Assembly (NCBI GenBank): GCA_030039695.1
Contig: JASHVB010000297.1
Span: forward strand, 1 to 7,171
Length of the DNA stretch: 7,171 bases
From: Acetobacteraceae bacterium
GTDB taxonomy: Bacteria > Pseudomonadota > Alphaproteobacteria > Acetobacterales > Acetobacteraceae
Direction: 5' to 3'
The notes under the pieces were generated by a model. That model saw only the letters and a program-made list of their open reading frames with translations, did not search any database and was not told the origin of the DNA. Positions within the stretch are counted from its first letter, which is position 1; each line of letters starts with the position of its first letter. Positions 1 to 6,749 of the stretch are shown in pieces. A program made the translations under genes and the position numbers.

Positions 1-150
1 AGAAAGCTGGCAAAGTGCTCAACGGGCACGAAGAAGTCTCCTCTACCGCTTGGCGGCCTCTGAACACTTTGCGTGCTTTGTGATTATCGGGACCGAGCCG
101 TTCGCATGGGTGGTGCGGCGAACACGCAGATCCTGTGGCGTTCCCGCGCT
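1..150. other. Non-coding segment downstream of the alcohol dehydrogenase
   Basis: No protein or RNA gene is recognisable here. A short plus-strand reading frame open from the left edge to a TGA at 81-83 resembles nothing I know and is too short to call. The only structure seen is the imperfect inverted repeat at 10-72. Confidence 0.5.
10..72. repeat. Imperfect 11-bp inverted repeat with a long spacer
   Basis: The arm GCAAAGTGCTC at 10-20 is complementary to GAACACTTTGC at 62-72 at 10 of 11 positions, with 41 bases between. The spacer holds a small inner hairpin, CCGC/GCGG when read on the minus strand. It lies just past the 3' end of the minus-strand alcohol dehydrogenase, so it could fold at the end of that transcript. 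There is no good T-run after it, so calling it a terminator would be a guess. Confidence 0.3.
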
Positions 151-1272
151 TCAGTTCTGCCTGATCTGCACCACCACCTTGATCGCGTCATCAATCCGCT
201 CGCGCGCATAGCGGATCGCCATCGGCACTTCGCTCAGTGGGAAGGTGTGCGTGTGGATCAGCTTCGCGTCGAACCGCTTCTGCGCCATCAGCGCCGCCGC
301 ACGGTGGGTGGCGCTGCGGCCCTCGCCACGAATGCCGAACACATAGATGTTGTTGCGCACGATATATGCCAGGTCCACCTGCGCTGGCTCATGCGGGAAC
401 GCCGCGAGGCAGATGCGGCCACCGCGATTCACCATCCGTGCCGCCTCGTTCAGCGCATTCGCCGCGCCGGAGCACTCCAGTACGTATTGCACGCCTTTGC
501 CGCCGGTGATGCGGCGCACCGCTTCTACCGGCTCCTCGCGGGTAACGTTGATCACTTCGTCGGCACCGAGTTTGCGGCCCATTTCGAGGCGTGAATCGCG
601 CGTGCCAGTTAGGATCACCGGCTGCGCGCCCAGCGCCTTCGCCACGCCCACACCGGTCAGCCCAATGGGGCCGGGCCCCGTCACCACCACCGCCTCGCCG
701 GCAATGATGCCGCCCATCACGTCCAGCCCGTACATCGCAGTGCCAGCCGTAACGATCAGCGTCGCTTCCGCGTCGCTCATGTCGTCAGGAATGTGCACCA
801 TCGTGTTCACGCTGTTCACCGCGTATTCGGCGAACCCGCCATCGGTGGTGAAGCCGTTGGCGCGATGGCCCTTCGCGCGAAAGCCATAATTCAGGCACGA
901 CGTATACATGCCCTCGCGGCAGCGCTGGCAGCGGCCGCAGCCGGCGTGTACTTCCACGGCGATACGGTCGCCGATCTGGAATTCGTCGACCGAGGCGCCG
1001 AGCTTCACCACGGTTCCCATGTATTCGTGGCCCGGGGTGTAATTGCGGTTGAACGGCAGCTCGCCATCGATCATGGCCGGCACACCGTGCTGCAGGATCT
1101 CGATGTCCGTCGCACATACCGCGATGGCATCGACCCGCACCAGAACCTCGGCGGGACCGGGTTCCGGCACAGGCTTCTCCACCAGCGAGAGTTCCTCCGG
1201 ACCGCCGAGCACCCAGGCTTTCATCCTGGGTGGTATGGGGTACTCGTTGGTGCGAGCCTGGCTGGATGGCAT
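151..1272 (-). CDS. Zinc-dependent medium-chain alcohol/polyol dehydrogenase (threonine/sorbitol dehydrogenase-like)
   Basis: This 373-residue cytosolic oxidoreductase of the MDR superfamily would oxidise a secondary alcohol or polyol with a nicotinamide cofactor; the substrate cannot be read from the sequence. The GroES-like N-terminal domain has catalytic zinc ligands Cys53 and the GHE motif at 81-83. Structural zinc cysteines are at 112, 115, 118 and 126. The Rossmann domain has the GPGPIG loop at 199-204. Where NAD-preferring relatives such as Tdh have Asp after the second strand, this protein has Gly223, followed by Arg225, which suggests NADP(H) (inference). The residue at the usual third catalytic zinc ligand appears to be Thr175. 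The frame stays open upstream to 1497, but that part is Arg-rich and unlike the family. ATG 1272 has a GAGAGAG tract six bases upstream, whereas the inner ATG at 1224 has no spaced Shine-Dalgarno. It is divergent from the broken SDR. Confidence 0.92.
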   Translation of the reverse strand: MPSSQARTNEYPIPPRMKAWVLGGPEELSLVEKPVPEPGPAEVLVRVDAIAVCATDIEILQHGVPAMIDGELPFNRNYTPGHEYMGTVVKLGASVDEFQIGDRIAVEVHAGCGRCQRCREGMYTSCLNYGFRAKGHRANGFTTDGGFAEYAVNSVNTMVHIPDDMSDAEATLIVTAGTAMYGLDVMGGIIAGEAVVVTGPGPIGLTGVGVAKALGAQPVILTGTRDSRLEMGRKLGADEVINVTREEPVEAVRRITGGKGVQYVLECSGAANALNEAARMVNRGGRICLAAFPHEPAQVDLAYIVRNNIYVFGIRGEGRSATHRAAALMAQKRFDAKLIHTHTFPLSEVPMAIRYARERIDDAIKVVVQIRQN

Positions 1273-1278
1273 GCGGCA

Positions 1279-1285
1279 CTCTCTC
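1279..1285 (-). promoter_or_regulatory. Ribosome binding site supporting the ATG at 1272
   Basis: The minus strand reads GAGAGAG, then six bases, then ATG. This is a moderate Shine-Dalgarno match. It favours 1272 over both the upstream open extension and the inner ATG at 1224. Confidence 0.5.
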
Positions 1286-1433
1286 GCTGGTTTTGACAGG
1301 GTGCATCTCAACCGGATCAAAGGATGTTTGTCCATCCGTGCCGGCCGACGCTCCGGCCGCGCGGTTCGCCGTACTTTTCGCGCAACCCGGAGAACAACCG
1401 AGAACCTCAGAGGGCAATGGAGATGGCTTTCCG

Positions 1434-1450
1434 GTTGGCGACGTCGCAAC
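1434..1450. promoter_or_regulatory. Candidate operator: bulged inverted repeat
   Basis: The left arm GTTG-CGAC carries one extra G in its middle and is complementary to the right arm GTCGCAAC, giving eight-base arms around a CGACGTCG core. It sits centrally in the divergent region, where a repressor shared by both dehydrogenase genes would bind. No regulator gene is in the window, so its role is conjecture. Confidence 0.25.
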
Positions 1451-1669
1451 GAACGCCCTCTCATCAACCAAATGAATTGCAGTGTGCGGTGACCCAAACG
1501 CGTGCATGACGGTTCGAAACCTCTGCGCTTCTGCGGGTTTCTCCATTGATTTCCGCGGTGAAATGAGTATCGAAACGGCCCGGATGAACCCTTGATCCTG
1601 GTCTCCGTGCGCGGGATCCCGATGAAACATTGACGCTCGGATCACCACCGCGCGACGTTGCTGACATCC

Positions 1670-2419
1670 ATGACAATTTCGATCTCTCCTACCACCTCAC
1701 TCTGGTCACCGGCAGCTCGCGCGGTCTCGGCTGGGCCATCGCGAAGGGGCTCGCCGCAGGTGGGGCGCGTCATTCTGCCTGGCCGCGATCAAGCCACACT
1801 AAGGGTGTGCGTGGCCAAACTTCCCAACGCCGCCGGCACGCTCGCGTTCGACGTAATCGACGCGACAGTCATCCGCAGCGCCTTTGAAACGATTTCTGTG
1901 GAGCACCGTGGCCTCGACATCGTGGCGAACAACGCCGGCGTCATTCCACGCCGTCCCTTGCTGGAAACGCTGACGAGGACTGGCAATCCGTCCTCGACTC
2001 CGGCCTGACCGCGTCTCTTCGCGTCTCGCGCGAAGTGGCACGACCAATGGTGCCCCGCAAATCCGGCCGCATCATCATGGCGTCCTCGATCACGGGCGTG
2101 CTCTGCCGCGCCAATTCTCCGGCTACAGCAAGGCAAAAGCAGGCCAGCGCGGGCTGGTGCGCTCGATGGCGGTCGAGCTGGCTTCGCACGGCATCACGGT
2201 CAACGCGCTGGCACCTGGAATTATATTGTCCCGCCGAAGCGGCCGATGTGCCGTACGAGAATTCGCAATTCGACGCCTGGATCACTCGCGTGGGCCAATG
2301 GCGCGCTGGGGCGATCCGGCCGAACTCGCCGGACCGGCGGTGTTCCGCGCGTCGGACGGTCGTCCTATATGCCCGGACAGGTGCCGGTAATCGATGGAGG
2401 GCTGACCGCGGCGCCGTGA
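1670..2419 (+). pseudogene. Frameshifted short-chain dehydrogenase, gluconate 5-dehydrogenase-like
   Basis: Successive pieces of a classical SDR occur in order but in changing frames. TGSSRGLGWAIAKG is in frame 1 near 1710-1750. GRD and NNAG follow in frame 2 (about 1770-1965). EDWQSVLD and the Ser motif SSITG are in frame 1 (about 1975-2105). The active site YSKAK and NALAPG are in frame 3 (about 2115-2225). YENSQFDAW is in frame 1 (about 2245-2285), PMARWGDPAEL in frame 3 (about 2295-2350), and SYMPGQVPVIDGG in frame 2, ending at TGA 2417-2419. That is six frame changes. A seventh is implied if translation began at ATG 1670, which is in frame 2. The FDAW...RWG...GGLTA pattern is typical of gluconate 5-dehydrogenase-like enzymes, which interconvert a sugar acid and its keto form with NAD(P)H. 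The cofactor loop, catalytic Ser, Tyr and Lys, and the end of the protein are all still readable, so decay is recent or the stretch was poorly sequenced. As written it makes no complete enzyme. Confidence 0.88.
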
Positions 2420-2430
2420 GCCGCCGTCTC

Positions 2431-3819
2431 TTAGCGCGTCCGCATCCGCAGAAAGCTCACGCCCGCTGCACCGGCAGCGGCTAATCCGGCCACGAGCATG
2501 GACACTGTCGTGCCGCGCACCGGAAACAGACCGAACACCAGCGCCACCAGCGCAGCACCCAACGTTTGCCCTAGCAATCGCGCGGTCGCCTGCATGCCGC
2601 TGGCGCCACCGCTGCGCACTGGCGGGGCCGACATGATGATCGCGCGGTTGTTCGGCGTGTTGAAGACGCCGAAGCCCAGGCCGCAGATCAGCATCCGCCA
2701 GGCGACATCCAGCGCCGATGGATGGGCCGGCAGGAAGGCGAGTGTGAACAGACCGGCCGCCAGCACACCCAGGCCGCAGCCGCTGAGGATGCCCACAGGA
2801 TATCGGTCCGCGGCGCGGCCGGCGAACGGCGCTATGATCGCGACGGTCAACGGCCATGGCGTCATCAATAGACCGGTATGGACTTCGTTGAAGCCGAGCG
2901 TGTTCTCCAGCAGGAAGGGCAGCGAGACCAGTGCCATTGCCTGCGCCACAAAAGAACATACTGACGTGGCGACGGATAAGGCGAATAGGGGAATACGGAG
3001 CAGGTCGATCGGGAGAAGAGGGGAGCTGCGGGCCATCTGCCGTGCCACCATGACGAAGCCGACCCCGACGGCGAGGAACATCTCAGCGCCGACGTTGCCC
3101 AGGCTCTCCCCATGCCCCAGGCCCGCTATTGCGGTGATCAGCAGGCCGAATGTCAGCGCGTTCATCACCGCGCTGGCGACGTCGAAGCGCTGACCCGACG
3201 TGGGTGTCGTCGGCAGCGCGCGGAATGCGATCGGGATGGCGATCAGCCCGATCGGGATGTTCACCGCGAACAACCAGGGCCAGGTGGCAACCGACAGAAT
3301 GCCTGCGGCGACGGTGGGGCCGAGGGCGGAGGCGATGGAACCGATCGTCGCGTTCAGCCCGACGCCCCGGCCGAGCCAGCGGCGCGGATAGATGAAGCGG
3401 ACGAGCGCACCGTTGACGCTCATGATGCCGGCGGCGCCGAAGCCCTGGATGATGCGGGCGATGGTCAGACTGGTCAGCGACGTGGACAACGCGCAGTTCA
3501 GCGATGCCAGCGTGAACACGATCAGCCCGGCCTGATAGACGCGCCGGTGGCCGATGATGTCGCCAAGTGATGACATCGGCAGCAGTGAGATCGTCACCGC
3601 GAGCTGGTAGGCGTTGACCACCCAGATCGAGGCGGATGGCGAGGCGTGCACATCGCGCGCGATGGTCGGCAGTGCGACATTGGCGATGGCGCCGTCCAGG
3701 ACCGCCAGCGTCAAACCCAGGGCAATCGTCAGGATGGCCCAATAACGTTGTGGCAGTGGCACGCCGTCCGGGATGGGCAGGGTCGGTGTGGCCAGGCTGG
3801 CGGCGGGCTGATCGGCCAT
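2431..3819 (-). CDS. MFS exporter, DHA2 (EmrB/QacA/SmvA-like) family, 14 TM segments
   Basis: This 462-residue inner-membrane proton-driven antiporter would export drugs or small metabolites; its substrate is unknown. After a short Pro-rich cytoplasmic N-terminus, I count about 14 hydrophobic segments, beginning near residue 26 and ending near 458, as expected for DHA2. Family motifs are visible: LDGAIANVALP at 41-51 in TM1, the loop motif GDIIGHRR at 86-93 after TM2, Arg122 in TM4, and the antiporter motif around ALGPTVAAG at 165-173 in TM5. The late GGASGMQATARLLGQ segment is also typical. Its ATG overlaps the stop of the glycosyltransferase by one base (TGATG), and a weak AAGG lies ten bases upstream, so it is probably translated by coupling as the last gene of the operon. 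It may export the product made by the preceding enzymes, but DHA2 genes also occur as independent resistance genes. Confidence 0.93.
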   Translation of the reverse strand: MADQPAASLATPTLPIPDGVPLPQRYWAILTIALGLTLAVLDGAIANVALPTIARDVHASPSASIWVVNAYQLAVTISLLPMSSLGDIIGHRRVYQAGLIVFTLASLNCALSTSLTSLTIARIIQGFGAAGIMSVNGALVRFIYPRRWLGRGVGLNATIGSIASALGPTVAAGILSVATWPWLFAVNIPIGLIAIPIAFRALPTTPTSGQRFDVASAVMNALTFGLLITAIAGLGHGESLGNVGAEMFLAVGVGFVMVARQMARSSPLLPIDLLRIPLFALSVATSVCSFVAQAMALVSLPFLLENTLGFNEVHTGLLMTPWPLTVAIIAPFAGRAADRYPVGILSGCGLGVLAAGLFTLAFLPAHPSALDVAWRMLICGLGFGVFNTPNNRAIIMSAPPVRSGGASGMQATARLLGQTLGAALVALVFGLFPVRGTTVSMLVAGLAAAGAAGVSFLRMRTR

Positions 3820-4829
3820 CAGACCAGCGCCTTGGCTGGGACAGGGAGGGCCGCCAGCACCTCCTCTGGCGTCAGTTCGGCAAGATTAGCGCGGCGCAGC
3901 ACGCGCACGTCCCGGCCGCGCGGGGCGCAGCGGACCGGATCGGAATCGTGTGAGAACAACACCAGCGATGCGCAGCCCGCGACGGCGACGAGGTGCATCG
4001 GGCCCGTGTCGTTGCCGACCGCGAATGCGGCGATGCGGCCGAGATCCGCGATGTCGCCGAAGCAAGTCTTGCCAGTCAGGTCGAGGGCACCGGAGCCGCT
4101 GGCGATGGCCGCGCCCAGATCCTGCTCGGTGCCAACCACGATGGGAGTCAGCCCACGCCGTTCCAGCGCGATCGCGAGTGCGCGATAGTGCGCGACTGGC
4201 CAACGCTTGACCGGGCGGTGGGCGGAACTGCCGGGAACCAGCAGCGCGATCCGATGCGGTAGGGCGAACCGCGCGATGTCGCCGCGCGACCATGAAAGGT
4301 CGGCGGGTGGGAAGTCGGTGATGCCGGCTTGGCGCAACTGGCCGTGCTGGCGGTCGATGTCGTGGATGCGGTCGCGATCGCGGTCGCGGTCCGGAAAGGC
4401 GCAGCCTGGGGCGATACCAGACCATTCGGGACGGGCTGAGGCGGGGAAGAGACGGAAATACCAGGATGAGCGGCTGGAGGTTTGCAGGTCGTAAACGCGG
4501 TCGAATTTGCCGCCGGCCAGCATCTGACGGAGACGCAGGACGGCGGGGATGTTCCAGGCGGGCGGCCGTGCGTCGATCAACACAGCGTTGAAATACGGCG
4601 AGGCGGCCATCCAGTGGCCGTAGGGCGCCGTGGTGAGCAGGGTGATGGCGGCATCCGCGTGGTGGCGACGGATGGCGGCGAAGGCACTGAGCGACAACAC
4701 TATGTTGCCAAGCGCCCCGAGCTTGAGCACGAGGATAGACGGTGGCAGAGACGGAGATCTCTCCTGCTCGCCGGGCGACGTTGGCGAGCGCACATCGCCC
4801 GATAAAAGACGCGCCGGCTGGTCTCTCAC
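3819..4829 (-). CDS. Glycosyltransferase family 9 (ADP-heptose:LPS heptosyltransferase-like)
   Basis: This 336-residue GT-B fold enzyme of the heptosyltransferase family transfers a sugar, classically heptose from ADP-heptose, onto lipopolysaccharide core or a related acceptor at the inner face of the membrane. The N-terminal Rossmann domain opens with ILVLKLGALGN at 32-42. The nucleotide-sugar half shows LVPGSS at 197-202, KRWP at 208-211 and the donor-site motif GNDTGPMHL at 272-280. Residues 147-154 are (Asp-Arg)4, encoded by a hexamer repeat. The start is GTG at 4829, with GGGGAG eight bases upstream; it overlaps the methyltransferase stop as GTGA. This leaves a roughly 30-residue Pro/Ser-rich leader before the fold. 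A later start is possible, but no other good codon with a ribosome site is seen. A dedicated LPS core role is not proven, because no other LPS genes are nearby. Confidence 0.92.
   Translation of the reverse strand: MRDQPARLLSGDVRSPTSPGEQERSPSLPPSILVLKLGALGNIVLSLSAFAAIRRHHADAAITLLTTAPYGHWMAASPYFNAVLIDARPPAWNIPAVLRLRQMLAGGKFDRVYDLQTSSRSSWYFRLFPASARPEWSGIAPGCAFPDRDRDRDRIHDIDRQHGQLRQAGITDFPPADLSWSRGDIARFALPHRIALLVPGSSAHRPVKRWPVAHYRALAIALERRGLTPIVVGTEQDLGAAIASGSGALDLTGKTCFGDIADLGRIAAFAVGNDTGPMHLVAVAGCASLVLFSHDSDPVRCAPRGRDVRVLRRANLAELTPEEVLAALPVPAKALV
4370..4393. repeat. GGTCGC-type hexanucleotide tandem repeat inside the glycosyltransferase gene
   Basis: Four consecutive hexamers, GGTCGC, GATCGC, GGTCGC and GGTCCG, encode alternating Asp and Arg on the minus strand (residues 147-154). 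Because the unit is a multiple of three, slippage would add or remove Asp-Arg pairs without changing frame. Confidence 0.7.
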
Positions 4830-5620
4830 CCTCGGCGCTCCCCTACACCGACTTCACCCGCGGCAGGCGCGACAGGTTTCTTAGAACCCACGTAGAGCCA
4901 TTCATCCCGCAGCAATCCGTACCGCACCTCCTCCTCCGGCGTCATACGGAACGTCTCCACCGCGAATCCCGCCTCACGCAGGCGGTCGGCGAAATCCAAG
5001 CCATAGTATCGCACGTGATCCTCGGCGCTGAAATGTGCGTGGCGCTCCGCCGGAGCCGTGATCGCCGGGTTCTCATAGGTCTCCTGGCGCGACGTGTTGA
5101 CCGGCACGGTCAGCAGCGCCAGACCACCTGGCTTCAACAGGCGGTAGACCTCCCGTATCGCCATGCGGTCATCGGCAATGTGTTCCAGCACGTGGTTTGC
5201 CATCACCACGTCGTAGCTGGCATCCGGCAGCTCGACATGCGCGATGTCCACCCGGTGGGTCACGCCTGGCTGGTGCAAATCCGCCGTCTCGTACAGCGGG
5301 TTCCCCCGCATCTGCCGCATGGTGATCTTTTCCGGCGCGAAATGCAGGATCCGCTTGCCGTTCAGCTTGTTTCCGCCTCCCTGGATAATCCACAGATGGA
5401 GCAGCCGATGGCGCTCTCGGCTGCCGCAGTTTAGGCAGCGCGCGTCCCAACGCGGCGGATGGCCGACACTGACAAACACACCGGTGTAGCCGCAGATCGG
5501 GCACGTGCGCGGCAGGCGCGGCTCGGCGAACTGGCGGCGGTCGGTGAGCCAAGCCGCGGCCAGGCGCCGGCGCTGCTTCCAGATGCTGCGCTGAGCATTC
5601 GTCACGGATGTATGCTGCAT
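4826..5620 (-). CDS. Class I SAM-dependent methyltransferase with N-terminal zinc ribbon
   Basis: This 264-residue protein would transfer a methyl group from S-adenosylmethionine to an unknown acceptor, presumably a sugar or small molecule given its neighbours. An N-terminal zinc ribbon has Cys40, Cys43, Cys62 and Cys65, the second pair followed by GSRERHR. The methyltransferase 11-type domain follows. Where most class I enzymes have a glycine-rich SAM loop, this one has ILHFAPE at 91-97, as in a recognised zinc-ribbon subfamily. The acidic strand-2 end (ETADL, 111-115), the motif NHVLEHI at 142-148 and LLKPGG at 161-166 are standard. The ATG at 5620 lies 21 bases after the stop of the deacetylase gene with no clear Shine-Dalgarno, so the start is uncertain; a GTG five codons downstream is an alternative. 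The 3' end overlaps the glycosyltransferase start by four bases, so the two are co-translated. Confidence 0.9.
   Translation of the reverse strand: MQHTSVTNAQRSIWKQRRRLAAAWLTDRRQFAEPRLPRTCPICGYTGVFVSVGHPPRWDARCLNCGSRERHRLLHLWIIQGGGNKLNGKRILHFAPEKITMRQMRGNPLYETADLHQPGVTHRVDIAHVELPDASYDVVMANHVLEHIADDRMAIREVYRLLKPGGLALLTVPVNTSRQETYENPAITAPAERHAHFSAEDHVRYYGLDFADRLREAGFAVETFRMTPEEEVRYGLLRDEWLYVGSKKPVAPAAGEVGVGERRG
4838..4843 (-). promoter_or_regulatory. Ribosome binding site for the GTG start at 4829
   Basis: The minus strand has GGGGAG eight bases before GTG. This strong, well-spaced Shine-Dalgarno lies inside the end of the methyltransferase gene and supports the non-ATG start of the glycosyltransferase. 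Confidence 0.65.
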
Positions 5621-5641
5621 TGCGGTTTGAACGCGCGGATA

Positions 5642-6559
5642 TCAACTGCCGCCCGTTCCCGCAACCGGCGCCGGGTGCATGGCCGCCCAATGCTGCGCAA
5701 TGTCGAGCCGCCGTGTCACCCACACACCGGCGAACCGGCCGACGTGGTCGAGCAGCCGTTCCAACCCGGCGGCGCGCGCTGGGTGGCCGATCAGCCGTTG
5801 GTGCAGGCCGATCGACAACATGCGAGGCTGAGTGCGGCCTTCGCGGTACAGGAAGTCGAAGGCGTCTCGGCAATAGGCGAAGAAGTCGTCGCCGGTGGCG
5901 AACGTGCCGCGGCCGAATTTCGAATCGTTGGTGGAGAGCGTGTACGGCACCACCAGATGCGGCTTGCCGGATACCGCAGTCCAGTACGGCAGCTCATCGT
6001 CGTAAGCGTCCGAGTCGTAAAGAAATCCGCCTTCCTCGACGAGCAATCGGCGTGTGTTCACGCCGGGCCCGCTGCGGCAATACCAGCCGAGGGGACGCTC
6101 GCCCATCGTCTGCGTCAACGACGCGACGGCCCGGGCGATGCGCTCGCGTTCCACGGCCTCGGGCAGTTCGAAATGCTTCTCCCATCGCCAGCCATGGCAG
6201 CACACATCGAACCCCGCGGCGCGGATCGCCGCCGCGGCGGCTGGATGCCGCTCCAGGGCCAGCGCACAGCCGAACACGGTCAACGGCAATTCGCGTTCCT
6301 GAAACAATCGCATGATCCGCCAGAAGCCGACGCGGCTGCCGTACGCGAACATGCCTTCGGCGGCGAGGTCGCGCCCGACCACACCGGGACTGGCGCCGCC
6401 GTATTCGGTCAGGCCCCATTCGGACGCCGGGTCTCCGTCAGGAACAGAGGGTTCTGACCCTTCCTCGAAATTCAGCACGAAGTTGACCGCCAGGCGCGCC
6501 TCGCCCAGCCAGTGTGGATTGGGAGGATTGCGGCCGTAGCCGATCAGGTCGCGGGCCAT
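5642..6559 (-). CDS. PuuE-type polysaccharide deacetylase family protein (allantoinase-like)
   Basis: This 305-residue cytosolic NodB-fold hydrolase acts on C-N amide bonds. Its closest known type is PuuE, the allantoinase of the polysaccharide deacetylase superfamily that opens the allantoin ring in purine breakdown. Hallmarks are the N-terminal RDLIGYGRNPPNPHW (3-17), NFVLNFEEG (26-34), the YGSR segment at 73-76, HGWRW at 122-126, RPLGWY at 155-160, NTRRL then EEGGFLYDSD (168-184), and SIGLHQRL at 249-256 near the C-terminal helix. From memory the typical PuuE motif there is GLHCR, so Gln replaces Cys, and GRTGPNTRR becomes CRSGPGVNTRR. I therefore withhold the gene symbol. No purine-catabolism gene is nearby; it heads an operon with a methyltransferase, a glycosyltransferase and an exporter, so a sugar or other amide substrate is possible. 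ATG 6559 has AAGGA eight bases upstream, a strong start. Confidence 0.88.
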   Translation of the reverse strand: MARDLIGYGRNPPNPHWLGEARLAVNFVLNFEEGSEPSVPDGDPASEWGLTEYGGASPGVVGRDLAAEGMFAYGSRVGFWRIMRLFQERELPLTVFGCALALERHPAAAAAIRAAGFDVCCHGWRWEKHFELPEAVERERIARAVASLTQTMGERPLGWYCRSGPGVNTRRLLVEEGGFLYDSDAYDDELPYWTAVSGKPHLVVPYTLSTNDSKFGRGTFATGDDFFAYCRDAFDFLYREGRTQPRMLSIGLHQRLIGHPARAAGLERLLDHVGRFAGVWVTRRLDIAQHWAAMHPAPVAGTGGS

Positions 6560-6567
6560 ATGGGAAT

Positions 6568-6572
6568 TCCTT
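6568..6572 (-). promoter_or_regulatory. Ribosome binding site for the PuuE-type gene
   Basis: The minus strand has AAGGA eight bases before ATG 6559. This is near-ideal and fixes the start of the first operon gene. Confidence 0.7.
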
Positions 6573-6654
6573 GCGAGCCTATGGCCGATTATGCCGGATG
6601 GCCGCGACCCGCGAATAGCTGCCGGTTGTTTTTGAACGTGACGTAACGAGTATG

Positions 6655-6683
6655 TTTATCAAAGCGCGGGTCGCCCATGTCAT
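6655..6683 (-). promoter_or_regulatory. Candidate sigma-70-type promoter for the four-gene operon
   Basis: On the minus strand ATGACA (6683-6678, five of six to the -35 consensus) is followed after exactly 17 bases by GATAAA (6660-6655, four of six to the -10). Transcription would start near 6648, leaving a leader of about 90 bases before ATG 6559. The match is fair, and this is the best candidate I found between the gene and 6690. Confidence 0.35.
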
Positions 6684-6749
6684 TGCTTTACAGGAACGAC
6701 AATGGCGTGGCTGCGTTGCGCGCTTGGGAAGCAAATGCGGGGGAGTGAG

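Larger units (their letters stand above)
1273..1669. other. Divergent intergenic region between two dehydrogenase genes
   Basis: About 400 bases lie between the start of the alcohol dehydrogenase and the start of the broken SDR. Several frames are open here, but none resembles a protein family. It holds a GC hairpin, CGGCCG at 1342-1347 against CGGCCG at 1354-1359, with no T-run. It also holds a bulged inverted repeat at 1434-1450. A perfect TTGACA occurs at 1293-1298 on the plus strand but lacks a matching -10. No promoter can be assigned with confidence. Confidence 0.5.

Noticed and set aside
1..83. Reading frame from the left edge to TGA 81-83 as the C-terminus of an upstream gene
   Set aside because: Only 26 residues are visible and they match no family I know.
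1293..1298. Perfect TTGACA on the plus strand as a promoter -35
   Set aside because: The bases 16 to 18 further on (GATCAA/ATCAAA) match the -10 consensus poorly, and the nearest gene start is over 350 bases away.
1273..1497. N-terminal extension of the alcohol dehydrogenase by 75 residues in the open frame
   Set aside because: The extension is Arg/Pro-rich, unlike any MDR enzyme, and ATG 1272 has its own ribosome site and gives the usual family length.
785..1648. Long minus-strand open frame overlapping the alcohol dehydrogenase
   Set aside because: It is mostly a shifted-frame shadow of the dehydrogenase; its upstream part matches no family I recognise.
2408..2424. GCGGC/GCCGC hairpin in the convergent gap as a bidirectional terminator
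   Set aside because: The stem is only five pairs, overlaps the SDR stop and has no T-run on either side; chance is likely in this GC-rich DNA.
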